Below are positions 1-9,920 of a stretch of 64,000 bases of DNA, piece by piece. The notes below the pieces were generated by a model. That model was not told the DNA's origin and searched no databases. It saw only the letters and a list, made by a program, of their open reading frames with translations. Position 1 is the stretch's first letter. Each line of letters opens with the position of its first letter. The stretch is from a virus: the IMG/VR virus record IMGVR_UViG_3300046007_003718, positions 1 through 64,000 of that record; one strand, written 5' to 3'. The position numbers and the translations under genes are program-made.

Positions 1-290
1 AACTGAACAACGTTTGAGAATAGGGTATCAAGATCATTAAAACTTGTAGAAGATAAAGACTCGTACAATTTAGGTGCTAGAGTTGCTTTTTTAATTCCAT
101 TGACTCCAGCATCTCCTAAAATTGCATACAAAAATTTATAAATAAGACTATCTGAATTTAAATTATAAACTTCTTCAGGAAAGAAGTCTTTAATCCTATC
201 CATAAAATCAACAGGAGGGTTGAGTCCTTCTACTATTTCTCTTTTTTCTATTAATTGACCGTTGTTGAGTAATGTAAAAATATCGGCCAT
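1..290 (-). CDS. Baseplate-region protein, 3' end outside window
   Basis: Partial gene: the first 96 codons are visible, beginning MADIFTLLNNGQ, and the rest lies beyond base 1. The start codon overlaps the stop of the baseplate J gene by one base (TAATG), so the two are translationally coupled. In contractile phages the slot after J usually holds a gpI-like wedge or tail-fibre protein; that role is inferred from position only, as I recognise no domain in the visible part. Confidence 0.7.
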   Translation of the reverse strand, partial: MADIFTLLNNGQLIEKREIVEGLNPPVDFMDRIKDFFPEEVYNLNSDSLIYKFLYAILGDAGVNGIKKATLAPKLYESLSSTSFNDLDTLFSNVVQ

Positions 291-2707
291 TAAACTATCC
301 AGTTATTTTGAGTTTTCTGAATTGGCGCAACAGGTTCACTTGTGCCATTTGTGTCTGGACCTAGAGAATAGAATACTGGAAGATCAATATCTTCTAATAA
401 GAAGTCCTCTTCGTAAATAGTAATATTTGTTCCATTTGCTGTAACTTCTTCCAATCCATAGTGAACAGCATCATCTGCGCTAGTAGCAAAACGAACATTA
501 TCAACTCCGGGAGTTTGATAGACAATCTGAAGAATATCGTTGAGTTGTATTACTGCTCCAAACAATTGATTATTAAAGAAAGTTTCAATGTTATTTGAAA
601 TGTCTAGATTTACAGAATTTACAACAAAACCATTTGTGTATATAACAACAAGATTAGCAATGAAATGACGGAACTTAGCAGTATGAGCGAGAACATCTTG
701 TCCAATCTGACGATGGCTATCAATAATTCTGTTTGTTAAGAAAGGCAATTTATCAAAAGTATATTCTATAGAAAACACACTTTGATTAATAGCATTAGCC
801 ATTGCGGTAGTTATTTCAATACCATCTCTACAACGGTAACTATCTCTCAAATCTGTAATATCTTTTAGCAACCAGTAATCGCTACCGAGTTCATAATCAA
901 TACCATTTATATTTAAAATCTCCGGGACGGAACGAACTGGAGTCCATATTAGATTTATAAAATAATTTGCAGTTCCGGGATGAGTTGTTGTGTTACTTCT
1001 ATAGAAATTTTCATAATGATATTTATCAGTTACATCATCTTTAATAAGATTGCCGGGGCCAGCAGTAACGTCTTCTGCTGTCTCAGTATTTTGTCCTGAG
1101 ATATAAATATCAACCTTATTCATGCTTGAATAATTATTATTTAAATCAATAACATTACGGCTCCACTTTGAAAGATATTCATGCTCTAAGAAAACGATGG
1201 AATCTTCAGTTAAATCATCGGTTGGCGGTTCTCCAACCGCAACAGAACTGTTATCATAAAAAGCAGTTATATCTACTCTTGCAGTCCCAGATGCGCTTGC
1301 ACTCCCAATTGCGGTGGTGCCAGAAGAGAGTGAATTTATATATGTAAGAGAAGATGAGCCAATTGAATGCACCGTCCCGGAATATGAAGCAACTGTAGTA
1401 GTTCCGATAGTTACAGTTCCTACAGATATTGTTCCTCCAGTTTCAATTCCGATTAGATTTGCAGATCCAGATTCTAAGTAAAGTGTTGTTGTTCCACTAG
1501 CACCGGCAGTTCTTGCAAAAGAGGTTACTGTAAACGTTCCGTGAGTTGCTATCTCTCCAACTTTTTCCCAAATTGGGTTGGCTACTCCGAGGTCTTTTCT
1601 ATAAATATTTTTAGAGGTTACAGTTCCCCCAGCGAGTGAAGTGCCTGAACTATTGTAAAGATGAGTCACCGTTCCGACTTCGTTTGAGAAAGTAACTTCA
1701 TTACTAGAAGAACTTATACCACTCTGGCCTCCGGGAGTGTAAGTGTAAGTATAAGCATATTGATAATTTCCAATTAAGAAATCTTCATCAAGTGAAGTGC
1801 CAGCAACAGGAGTGCCGCTAGGAGCAGGATTTCTCATGTTTTCTGCGTAAATTTGTGCAGTTGGTACTCCAGTTGTGCTGACACTAAAAGTGTAATCAAT
1901 ATCTGGAGTATAAAACCGAGAAACATCATTGCCTTGCGTACTTAAATAATAATTAAAATCATACACATGCTTTGAATTTGGGTTAAAACTAGACGCACTT
2001 CCCGAGGCATCTAATGTCATATATTCTTGGAATTTACTTATAGGTCCGACAATCGTTGCTCTATTTGTATATTGGTTTGCAATTGCTAATGCTAGAAACT
2101 GCTCATCTGTTCCAGCGATATTACGGAAGATATTATTCTTAAATCTAACCTTAAGTTCATCATCAGTTTCTTGGTTTGTTCCACCTGTGGTAGATGTGTA
2201 ATTATTTACCGTCGCAACATCAGAAACTTTTGTAATGATTCTATTGATCTGGTTTGCTGTTACGTTACCGACTTCACCGGGGATAGTTGCTTCGACGGGA
2301 ACTTCTGCGTATGTACCGTTTTCTGGAATGACACCATCGGCCACAGTTATGAATAGAATTTGAGAAGAAACGGCAGAGGCGGTAGTGCTAATCTGAGTAC
2401 CGCTTGGGATAAAAATTGCAGTGGGAGATGGAGTTTTTCTACTAAAGGTGACAAATCCTGAAGCACGACGAGCCGTTTGACGCGCAAAACCGAATAATTG
2501 AATAAAATCATCAAGGTCTTGCCCAAACTTAGTAGTAATATCTAATTGATATCTTTGTACAAATTGATCAAATTGTATATCAGCGAGAGATTGAGCAACA
2601 ACATCAATAATTTTTCTTTCCGGGGTGCCTACCTCTAGAGAGATTTCTGGATCTAAAATATAAAGTTGATCCCTCATTCTTTTACTAAGTTCTTCTTGCG
2701 TAAACAT
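290..2707 (-). CDS. Baseplate J-like protein
   Basis: Baseplate wedge protein of the gpJ/gp6 family, which forms the ring linking the tail hub to fibres and drives sheath contraction. The N-terminal 210 residues show the family pattern: a helical start, then a beta-rich stretch (IPSGTQIST, VEATIPGEVGNV) and the TGGTNQETDDELKVRFKN signature near residues 173-190. The protein is 805 residues, longer than typical J proteins (about 300-500); the extra length is a Ser/Thr/Gly-rich beta insertion at about residues 225-480 with glycine-serine repeats, perhaps a surface-exposed domain. It follows the gp25-like gene, the usual order. Confidence 0.88.
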   Translation of the reverse strand: MFTQEELSKRMRDQLYILDPEISLEVGTPERKIIDVVAQSLADIQFDQFVQRYQLDITTKFGQDLDDFIQLFGFARQTARRASGFVTFSRKTPSPTAIFIPSGTQISTTASAVSSQILFITVADGVIPENGTYAEVPVEATIPGEVGNVTANQINRIITKVSDVATVNNYTSTTGGTNQETDDELKVRFKNNIFRNIAGTDEQFLALAIANQYTNRATIVGPISKFQEYMTLDASGSASSFNPNSKHVYDFNYYLSTQGNDVSRFYTPDIDYTFSVSTTGVPTAQIYAENMRNPAPSGTPVAGTSLDEDFLIGNYQYAYTYTYTPGGQSGISSSSNEVTFSNEVGTVTHLYNSSGTSLAGGTVTSKNIYRKDLGVANPIWEKVGEIATHGTFTVTSFARTAGASGTTTLYLESGSANLIGIETGGTISVGTVTIGTTTVASYSGTVHSIGSSSLTYINSLSSGTTAIGSASASGTARVDITAFYDNSSVAVGEPPTDDLTEDSIVFLEHEYLSKWSRNVIDLNNNYSSMNKVDIYISGQNTETAEDVTAGPGNLIKDDVTDKYHYENFYRSNTTTHPGTANYFINLIWTPVRSVPEILNINGIDYELGSDYWLLKDITDLRDSYRCRDGIEITTAMANAINQSVFSIEYTFDKLPFLTNRIIDSHRQIGQDVLAHTAKFRHFIANLVVIYTNGFVVNSVNLDISNNIETFFNNQLFGAVIQLNDILQIVYQTPGVDNVRFATSADDAVHYGLEEVTANGTNITIYEEDFLLEDIDLPVFYSLGPDTNGTSEPVAPIQKTQNNWIV

Positions 2708-2729
2708 ATATTAATTATCTCCCGTAATT

Positions 2730-3206
2730 TTAAGCAGTAGATGATGTTTGAACGGGAATGTCAAATTCAAAAACATCTCCACTAACCATTTCTAAATCAA
2801 CTCTTACATATAATGTGTCGTAATCGCGCTGATAGTAAATATTAAAATTTTCTATTATTTCATTATCTGAGAATGTATACAGACCATTATATTTTTGAAG
2901 TTCTATTCTCAGACGAGACATTTGTTTTACTTGATATTCGTTAATTATTCTAGAAACTTCAGAAACAACCATTTGAGAATAATCATCATCAAAAATATTT
3001 AAACGACCATTTGCATATATGGAAGTGCCTTCTTCTCCAATATCAATAAATGATCCCAATTCTGGGTTCAGGGGATCGGTACCATATGGCTCTCTTATCC
3101 AACATATAAGATCTTGGACCGTTTTTGATGGGCCTTGAACTGTTTCTATGCTATTTCCGGGGCCTTTAACGATATCCCCATTAAAAAGCCTTAAACTCCA
3201 AGTCAT
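2730..3206 (-). CDS. Baseplate wedge protein, gp25/gpW-like
   Basis: A 158-residue protein matching the T4 gp25 / P2 gpW family of baseplate wedge subunits that prime sheath polymerisation. Support comes from the length, the central SFIDIGEEGTSIYANG region, the helical NEYQVKQMSRLRIEL segment and the beta-rich C-terminus (RVDLEMVSGDVFEFDIPV). It lies directly upstream of the J-like gene, the order seen in most contractile injection systems. No lysozyme active site is expected in this family despite its historical name. Confidence 0.8.
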   Translation of the reverse strand: MTWSLRLFNGDIVKGPGNSIETVQGPSKTVQDLICWIREPYGTDPLNPELGSFIDIGEEGTSIYANGRLNIFDDDYSQMVVSEVSRIINEYQVKQMSRLRIELQKYNGLYTFSDNEIIENFNIYYQRDYDTLYVRVDLEMVSGDVFEFDIPVQTSSTA

Positions 3207-3259
3207 TTAAGTTAAATCCTCTCTAATTAGGTGACGCTATCATCAACATTATTGCCTCG

Positions 3260-4357
3260 TTAGGCACCTTCATATGTTACAATTTCTTCTGGTTCAGGGT
3301 CTTCTAATGGATCTGCTTCCACTCTAAGTGGAATTATTTGCATCCAACGATTTAAAAAGTGTAAAGTAGCATTAGACGGGCTACCCAGATGGGCTGGATC
3401 TTTTCTATACACCTCAGTCAATTCATCATCTTTATTTAACGTTATTCGGTATGTTGTATTAACACTTTGTCTAGTATTTGCAGCAGCAAGGAAACCACTA
3501 AGCGTAGATGTTGGCAAAGATCCATTAATTGATAATCCTAATTGGAAACCAATATTATTATTTCCGCAGTACGCTTCGGCTCCACCGGAAAGAACATATT
3601 CTCCATCGTAAGGAACTCTTAAAACGGGGCTGCCACCATAATCAAAAATACTTGTTCCAGAAGTATTTGTATTTCCATTAAACCATGCTGTACCAATTGT
3701 TGTCACTTCTTCTGAAACAAAATTAATATAGGGAGCGCCCCCAATAAAAAGCCATTTATATTCAGAAATAGTTGCAGCGTGATATTTGAAAGACCATCCG
3801 ATATCTCTTTCGTCTTGCGTTGCAAAAAGATAATAACAATGTTGACCATCTACTACATTGCGAGATGGAATAAAATCATCAAAAGGAGTTATCAACTTTT
3901 GCGATACAACGACAGTTCCGGCATTTAATTGATCTAGAGTTGCAGACCCATATAAGGCACTTCCGGGAAAAGTTGCAGTTCCCAACTCTGCAAAACTATT
4001 TCTTGCCTTATTAAAATCACATATAATTTCTTGTTCTGCATTAATAAACAAACGTGACGGGGCATTGAGCCTTACATCTCCTCCAATAAGTTCTCCAACT
4101 GGTAGAGTTTCATTATCTTCTTCAAAGCGAGAATGAATTACCCAATTATTATCCAACTTTGTAACAAGCCAATGTTCCCCGACTTTGGGGACTTGCACAT
4201 AAGGAGATTGAAAAAATGCAAATGTCAATTGAATTTGTTGATTAGCAGAATCTCTTCCTTCAAGATATCCAACTGATGGATCACATTGGGTTATTCTAAT
4301 TTTTTTATATGAATATGCTTGATTTAACAAACGATATTGAGGAGTGTTTCCCATCAT
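3260..4357 (-). CDS. Baseplate/fibre protein with N-terminal OB-like and C-terminal jelly-roll-like domains
   Basis: A 365-residue virion protein. Residues 1-110 read like an OB-fold baseplate module (beta strands, LVTKLDNNWVIHSRFEE). Residues about 210-345 resemble a C1q/TNF-like jelly roll (PVLRVPYDGEYVLSGGAEAYCG, then NNIGFQLGLSING), a fold common in receptor-binding tips. The start overlaps the end of the CHAP gene by 4 bases. The position between tail hydrolase and wedge genes suits a spike-tip or receptor-binding protein. Domain assignments are by pattern only. Confidence 0.6.
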   Translation of the reverse strand: MMGNTPQYRLLNQAYSYKKIRITQCDPSVGYLEGRDSANQQIQLTFAFFQSPYVQVPKVGEHWLVTKLDNNWVIHSRFEEDNETLPVGELIGGDVRLNAPSRLFINAEQEIICDFNKARNSFAELGTATFPGSALYGSATLDQLNAGTVVVSQKLITPFDDFIPSRNVVDGQHCYYLFATQDERDIGWSFKYHAATISEYKWLFIGGAPYINFVSEEVTTIGTAWFNGNTNTSGTSIFDYGGSPVLRVPYDGEYVLSGGAEAYCGNNNIGFQLGLSINGSLPTSTLSGFLAAANTRQSVNTTYRITLNKDDELTEVYRKDPAHLGSPSNATLHFLNRWMQIIPLRVEADPLEDPEPEEIVTYEGA

Positions 4358-5196
4358 TCTGCAAATATCCTTCCAAAAGTTACTGTCTTATTTAAGACCC
4401 TATCTGTTGTATCTCTTAAATCATAAGTATGTTTTTTACCATAAACACCACGACCACCTAAACCTTGAGTTCCAAGAGAAATATCTCCAGTGGCGCTTAC
4501 CTTAACTTGACGGTCTGGGCCAGTATTTCCTTCAATAGTTGTAAAAAGTCCAATCTTTCCGCGATTTTCCCACGGTTTAATTCTCCATTTAGAGAAAAAA
4601 CCAACATGGTCATTTTGATAATCATCTGTTTCTAACCCGAAGACGACAAGATCGCCAGCCTCAACCTGCTTGGGTGAAATTTCTCTTAATTTTCTTTCTC
4701 CAATAAGACCAGACTCTCCCCAAGTTTTTGCTAAAGCAAGGCCATCGGTATCTTTAATATCTCTGAATCCTGCTTGGTAATAACACCAAGCGGTAAAAGA
4801 AGCACACCACGCGGCATTGTAAGCCCCTGTTATTTCTTGGTAAGGTGGAACTCCTAGCCTCGGACTTTGACTAATGTGAGGACCAGCACTATTGCCTTGC
4901 GTTGCTCGGATTTCTCTTTTGAATTCGCAATATGCAAATTCATAAGCCCTTCTTCTTATAAGCATATTTGATTTATATTTATTTGTATCATAAAAAGTTT
5001 TTCTTTTACTTTTTTTAGCAAATTCAAAAGGATTGTTCTTTAATTCAAAAGAAAAAACTTCAAATATATCTATACTCTTTGGAGTGCTACAAACTGCTGG
5101 AAAATCAGTAAATTGTTTTAAAGTTTCTGGGGGTACTCTTCCATAAAAGGGATCAAATAATTGATTATTATTTAAAGGAGTAATTATGCTTGCCAT
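4354..5196 (-). CDS. CHAP-domain peptidoglycan hydrolase
   Basis: Cysteine amidase/endopeptidase of the CHAP family that cuts wall peptides. The C-terminal half has the catalytic Cys131 (NAAWCASFTAW), His197 (NDHVGFF) after the typical GDLVVFG strand, and the acidic/amide partner in TIEGNTG near residue 222. Residues 1-100 are a basic extension, probably for attachment to the baseplate. Its place inside the tail operon, five bases after the hub gene, points to a virion-associated lysin; a role as lysis endolysin cannot be excluded because no other dedicated endolysin is seen in the window. Confidence 0.8.
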   Translation of the reverse strand: MASIITPLNNNQLFDPFYGRVPPETLKQFTDFPAVCSTPKSIDIFEVFSFELKNNPFEFAKKSKRKTFYDTNKYKSNMLIRRRAYEFAYCEFKREIRATQGNSAGPHISQSPRLGVPPYQEITGAYNAAWCASFTAWCYYQAGFRDIKDTDGLALAKTWGESGLIGERKLREISPKQVEAGDLVVFGLETDDYQNDHVGFFSKWRIKPWENRGKIGLFTTIEGNTGPDRQVKVSATGDISLGTQGLGGRGVYGKKHTYDLRDTTDRVLNKTVTFGRIFAE

Positions 5197-5201
5197 ATTT
5201 A

Positions 5202-8200
5202 TTAATTCCCATCCTGAGTCGTGATCGGATCAATTGAATTCTCTCCCTGACCCGGATTATTACCCGGCCTTGTCCCAGTTCTACTTCCGCCAGTTCTGGA
5301 AGGCGGTTTTGTTTTTGTTTTTGGCTTGGCTTTGGGCTTCGTAGTAATCCTAAGTCTTTTAGGTTTATTTTCCGCAACGTCTGGTGGATATACGAGAGTC
5401 ATCGCCCAATCATTTCCTTTATTAGTTGTTCCCGGAGCCATTAGTAATGCTTCTGTATAAAAACCATTTTGATAACTAAATGAATGAGTCACTTCTTTAA
5501 CATAGAAAGTTACTGAATTTTTTGAGTAATCCTTAACTGGAGAATTAAGTTCTAGTTCCACAATCATTCCGGGGAAAAGTTCTGGCATGAAGGTCAATTC
5601 AACTCTTGTAATAAACTGTTCCGCCCATTTTTGTATAAAAGTATGATATGCATAGAAAAATTCAAAAACAGGATGACGGATTGTAGGAATTTTTTCTAAG
5701 TATGGTCTTGCTCCATACCTTTCTAAGAATTTATAAGCAGCACCTTGACCTTCAAGAATTTCTCTAGGTCGTTTTTTGGCAGTCGCAATCTGATCGGCAG
5801 TTAATTTACTAGCATCTTCTAAAGTGTCTAAATCTGTTTTTGTAATATTGTCGTCTTCAAAAGGTCTTAAAAATGAATCAAGAATAAAAGGTCTCTCAAT
5901 TGTTACAACTCCAGAGCCGAGCAATTTTTCATACCATTCAACGTTAATTCTTCCAGCGTCGGCTTCATTAAAACCAAACGGGTTTCCTAACACATAAACG
6001 TGAGTGACAAGTTGACGGTCAGAAAGACTAATAGTACAACTTTTAATTTCAGTCGGGCTAACTCGTAGCCACGGATTTCTTCCAGTTAAGTTAAAATAGT
6101 CAGGATACCACGCCATGAAATCTCCACTAGGGAGAGATGCAAAAGTTCTCATTGATGCTTTACAAATTTCTCCAACAGATTCAAAAAGTTTTACATCATT
6201 TTCAAGAGCGCGGTCTCCCGTAAGTAACACAGACTCAAGGAGGCTTCCGGGGAAGTTGAATGCAACATTAAATGCTACAGTTTTTGCTTGAAGGAAGGCA
6301 TCTGTAGAACCAGTTCCCCCCTCTCCACTAACGTCTGATCCAAAAGAAGATGGTGGATTTTCCGTATCTCCAATAAGATTATGTCTCCATAGATTGTATC
6401 CACCATCATTAATAAAATCTTGCGCGGTTCTTTTAAATTGAGGACCGCGATTAGGGCCTTTATTCGCACTTTGATCTGGACGAGTACATTCTGCACATTT
6501 TCCATCAGCACCAACCACCATAGCAACGTGACCAGCGCCTCCTTCTCCAGTTCTAATAAAAAGATGACCGGGTTTGAATTTTGTTTTATCTTGAATTTGA
6601 ACAGAATCTGCCTCAAGCGTTCCTGTCGTATCTGCATATTTATTTTTAGGAATCAATTTTGCGCTCTTCATACATGCAGCAATAAAACTAGAACAATCTA
6701 AGTTGCCCTTTTTACGAAGAACTTCTTCCACATCAGCATAAGGACTTCTATCATCCATGCTATATCCAATATCCCAATTTGCTTCATTGTGATTAACTAT
6801 TTTTAATGCTGCTTTAATAACTTTAGAGGCTGGGCTATCATCCCCAGTATTAATCGTTCCTTCGCCAATCGCTTCAGTTCCTGCGCTAATATTTTCTTGT
6901 TTACCTTTTTCTTTATATAATTTTTGATAGTCTAACAAGGCTTTAATAAAAATTCCGGCAAGTTTATCTCTATCATATTTTAATTCCCCAGTCGTAGAAG
7001 GAAGTTCTACAATTGCGGCAGCAGAAGAGTTCGTATAATAAAAACCATAATAATTTTGCATTCTATTCCAAGTATTGCCAGATACTGTTGTTAAATCATT
7101 TATAAAATTATCTCCTGCTGTCAAACCTCTTACTTTAGATCCGATAAATGAAATGAGTTGTGCGGAATTTTTATGAAGTCCTTTGTCATCATGAATGGAG
7201 TCTCTACCACCTTCTCCATCTGAGGGTTTGACAAAACCTGCTCCTCCGATTAAATTGCCATTATTATCTTTATAATAACGGTTCGGTCCCGGTTCTCCGG
7301 GTTTTCCCGGAGGGGAAGCGCTTGTACTAGATTGAGTCCCTTGCACAGATCTTTTTGATGGCCCGGCAATCCCAATAGATGAACCCGGAAAGGCGCTAGG
7401 ATCATGATGAATTGAAAGATATACATCTCCTGCCCATCCCCTTGGGCGAGAAGTTTCTGTTGCGAATTGAATGTCTAATCTTTTTTTATCATCTTCGCTT
7501 AAGGCATTGTATGCTCTTTTCATTGCCTTAATAAAAGCAGCATTTTGCTGAGGTTCGGTATAATCTCCCCCGACTTTTGTTGCTCCGGGTTGCATCTGAT
7601 ATCCCGGCTGCATAGTTGTGTTTGGGCCGGGAGGACCGGCTCCACCAACACCAGTATGGCCTGCTTCTAAATAGACAGAAAGAATTTTATTAGATCCACC
7701 TGTTCTTGAAGAGGGATTTGTTTCATTCGGATTATTCGGCTCTGTAGCATCTAAACTGGCAGTACCAATATTTTGACCAAGGATCGAATACGGCTTATTT
7801 ATATCTACCGGAGAGCCATCTGTCTCTAATGATTTCCATATATCTGTCAAAACTTTTTTCTGGTGTCCACTGCTAAGATTCCACTTAACTAGGAACCCCT
7901 CTACAGTTTGATTATTATCTTCACCAATGTAATATTTTTTATTTCTCAAAACGTCTGCTACATAAAAAACTCCAGCGCGAAAAGATGAAAATGTCTGGTA
8001 GGTGCCGCTAGGGCCAGATACTCTTTTATACCCAAAAGCATTTTTTACATCAGCAGAAGAGTTGGGAGCGGTTCCGTATGAAGTTTCACTCGCCGCTAGT
8101 GCGGCTAAAAATCTTGGATCAATGTCATTTTTCTTACCCGCATCTATAAAATCTTCAGCCTTCATCTCAGAGCCAGAGGCTCTTGATTGAATATCTGCTT

Positions 8201-9005
8201 GAATTTTTCCAGCAATAGTTGAAGCATTATTTAAACTAGCGCCTGCTCCACCACTTCCACCACCATCCTCTTCTGCTCCACCAGAAGTACCCCCAGAAGT
8301 CAAAAATGTTTTAAGCCATTCCTGAGCGAGTCCATATCTTTCTTCCCAGTCATTGTTTACTTGAAACAATAGTGCGGCTCTCTTCATCCACGCTTCTGGA
8401 ATCGGTTCAATCCAAACATTGTCTTTATTCCAACCACCCACATCAACGAGAAGGAAATGGAGCATTGCTGCAAATCCAGTATCTTGAGGAAATTCTCCAG
8501 TAGTCGGCTGTGGCCCATTAGCACTTGGAGTCTGATTAGTTAATGCTGCTGGAGAAAAAAACGAAATTCCTCCTTCTCCCAATTGGGGAACAAATCCATA
8601 TTTCTGTAATGTTTCATAGACTTTAGGTAAGCCGGGATCCCAATATGTAAACTCCAACCTCTTAAGAGTGCAACTTGCCTCAATAATGAAAGGTTCTGGC
8701 ATGGCTTGGAATACTGGAACTAAATCTAAGTAGCCAGAAAAAATTAATATCGGTTTTGTTTTTTTAAGGTAAATAACAATACGATCCATTGGCCGCAACA
8801 ACTGAGAAAGAGTTGTATTGTTATCTTTATCTTTTCTACTTTGGACAAGAAAACTTGCAGTAGAAACCGCTTCGGTTCTTCTAGTTATTGTTCCTTCAAT
8901 AATATCATTTGATATATCAATAGGTTCAGAATCCTTACCTCCGGGCAGGATATAAACTTGTACTTCTGGAGAATATACAATTCTATTAAAATTGATATTC
9001 GACAT
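5202..9005 (-). CDS. Tail hub protein with lysozyme-like, amidase_3 and NlpC/P60 domains
   Basis: A 1267-residue baseplate hub/tail lysin. Residues 1-230 and 900-1210 look like the two halves of a hub (XkdQ/gpD type) interrupted by enzyme modules. Residues 283-395 are glucosaminidase/lysozyme-like, with Glu307 in LAASETSYG. Residues 440-697 are an N-acetylmuramoyl-L-alanine amidase (Amidase_3) with zinc ligands His450, Glu484 and His533/534 (SIHHD) and catalytic Glu667 (IVELPST), interrupted by a short collagen-like PPGKPGEPGP insert. Residues 728-880 are NlpC/P60 with Cys771 (NLDCSSF) and His826 (AGHVAMVVG). Gly/Ser linkers join the modules; the C-terminus is a Pro/Lys/Thr-rich tail. All catalytic residues appear intact. 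Confidence 0.87.
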   Translation of the reverse strand: MSNINFNRIVYSPEVQVYILPGGKDSEPIDISNDIIEGTITRRTEAVSTASFLVQSRKDKDNNTTLSQLLRPMDRIVIYLKKTKPILIFSGYLDLVPVFQAMPEPFIIEASCTLKRLEFTYWDPGLPKVYETLQKYGFVPQLGEGGISFFSPAALTNQTPSANGPQPTTGEFPQDTGFAAMLHFLLVDVGGWNKDNVWIEPIPEAWMKRAALLFQVNNDWEERYGLAQEWLKTFLTSGGTSGGAEEDGGGSGGAGASLNNASTIAGKIQADIQSRASGSEMKAEDFIDAGKKNDIDPRFLAALAASETSYGTAPNSSADVKNAFGYKRVSGPSGTYQTFSSFRAGVFYVADVLRNKKYYIGEDNNQTVEGFLVKWNLSSGHQKKVLTDIWKSLETDGSPVDINKPYSILGQNIGTASLDATEPNNPNETNPSSRTGGSNKILSVYLEAGHTGVGGAGPPGPNTTMQPGYQMQPGATKVGGDYTEPQQNAAFIKAMKRAYNALSEDDKKRLDIQFATETSRPRGWAGDVYLSIHHDPSAFPGSSIGIAGPSKRSVQGTQSSTSASPPGKPGEPGPNRYYKDNNGNLIGGAGFVKPSDGEGGRDSIHDDKGLHKNSAQLISFIGSKVRGLTAGDNFINDLTTVSGNTWNRMQNYYGFYYTNSSAAAIVELPSTTGELKYDRDKLAGIFIKALLDYQKLYKEKGKQENISAGTEAIGEGTINTGDDSPASKVIKAALKIVNHNEANWDIGYSMDDRSPYADVEEVLRKKGNLDCSSFIAACMKSAKLIPKNKYADTTGTLEADSVQIQDKTKFKPGHLFIRTGEGGAGHVAMVVGADGKCAECTRPDQSANKGPNRGPQFKRTAQDFINDGGYNLWRHNLIGDTENPPSSFGSDVSGEGGTGSTDAFLQAKTVAFNVAFNFPGSLLESVLLTGDRALENDVKLFESVGEICKASMRTFASLPSGDFMAWYPDYFNLTGRNPWLRVSPTEIKSCTISLSDRQLVTHVYVLGNPFGFNEADAGRINVEWYEKLLGSGVVTIERPFILDSFLRPFEDDNITKTDLDTLEDASKLTADQIATAKKRPREILEGQGAAYKFLERYGARPYLEKIPTIRHPVFEFFYAYHTFIQKWAEQFITRVELTFMPELFPGMIVELELNSPVKDYSKNSVTFYVKEVTHSFSYQNGFYTEALLMAPGTTNKGNDWAMTLVYPPDVAENKPKRLRITTKPKAKPKTKTKPPSRTGGSRTGTRPGNNPGQGENSIDPITTQDGN

Positions 9006-9919
9006 TAAAACAACCTTCCGATAGAATCTGAAACGTCTTTTTTCAAACCATCAAAACCTTTGTTAACACCTTCTGCTATGGCACCAATAGCAGAAGTAAC
9101 CGTCCCTAAGCCACGGACAGTTGATTGAACATTATTGTATAAACTTCTATTAAATCCATTCACTTCACTTTTAGGATCGCTAGTCAAAATCTTATCTGCC
9201 AAGGCTCCGACAATATAATCATTTTTAAAATCACTAAATTTTTCTACCCAATATGCATCTGTATCAAAATTATATATAATTGTTCGTGCTGTTGTCCCAA
9301 ATTTTTGAACATTATCATTTAAATCTTTAAAGATAGTAAAATCAAATTCAAATTCAGGAGCAACGGGGACTCCTTTATTATTTGCATCAAAACCACCACG
9401 GAAAACCTCAATAACTCCCAGATAGTCTATTTTTGCTCCGGGAATATACAGCCTAAAAAGATTTTCTGGATTCTGGCTTACTTTAATTTGTCCTTCACGA
9501 ATAAAATCCGCAAGATCATCATATTCATTTTCATCACGACAGCGGCCCTTAATGTTTGCTGGTGTCAACTTAAACGAATGAGTATAGGTTCTGGTATAAT
9601 ATTTTGAGACAGCGGTTGGCCCTGCAACAGAATAACCATATGTTGCTTCTGTTATCCAAAGATCAAATCTGCTTACTGAAGTTTTACGTTTTTTAACATT
9701 TAAACCTTCATTATTATAATATCCACGGCTCGCGCTGTCTGTTAAGGTTTTTTTATATTTATCTATATCTTTATAGGCATCTTCAAGAATCTCCAAAGGA
9801 ATATTAACTCTAGCGAGAAAAGCATGAATAGTGTTTCCTTTTTGAATTAGGTCTTCATTTTTTGGAGGGGTTTTTATTCTATGTCTTGTTGGGTTGAATG
9901 TTTCTCTTTGATAAGCCAT
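9005..9919 (-). CDS. Tail/baseplate structural protein, unrecognised
   Basis: A 304-residue protein placed between the hub and a LysM-like tail protein. I chose the ATG at 9919 (MAYQRETF), one base after the stop of the preceding gene, rather than an in-frame ATG 42 bases upstream that overlaps that gene. The body is beta-rich (YSVAGPTAVSKYYTRTYTHSF, with FEFDFTIFKD later); the last 45 residues are Gly/Ala/Val-rich and amphipathic. A hub-adaptor or tail-tube initiator role is inferred from position only. The start overlaps the hub stop region by one base at the other end, showing tight coupling. Confidence 0.65.
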   Translation of the reverse strand: MAYQRETFNPTRHRIKTPPKNEDLIQKGNTIHAFLARVNIPLEILEDAYKDIDKYKKTLTDSASRGYYNNEGLNVKKRKTSVSRFDLWITEATYGYSVAGPTAVSKYYTRTYTHSFKLTPANIKGRCRDENEYDDLADFIREGQIKVSQNPENLFRLYIPGAKIDYLGVIEVFRGGFDANNKGVPVAPEFEFDFTIFKDLNDNVQKFGTTARTIIYNFDTDAYWVEKFSDFKNDYIVGALADKILTSDPKSEVNGFNRSLYNNVQSTVRGLGTVTSAIGAIAEGVNKGFDGLKKDVSDSIGRLF

Positions 9920-9920
9920 T

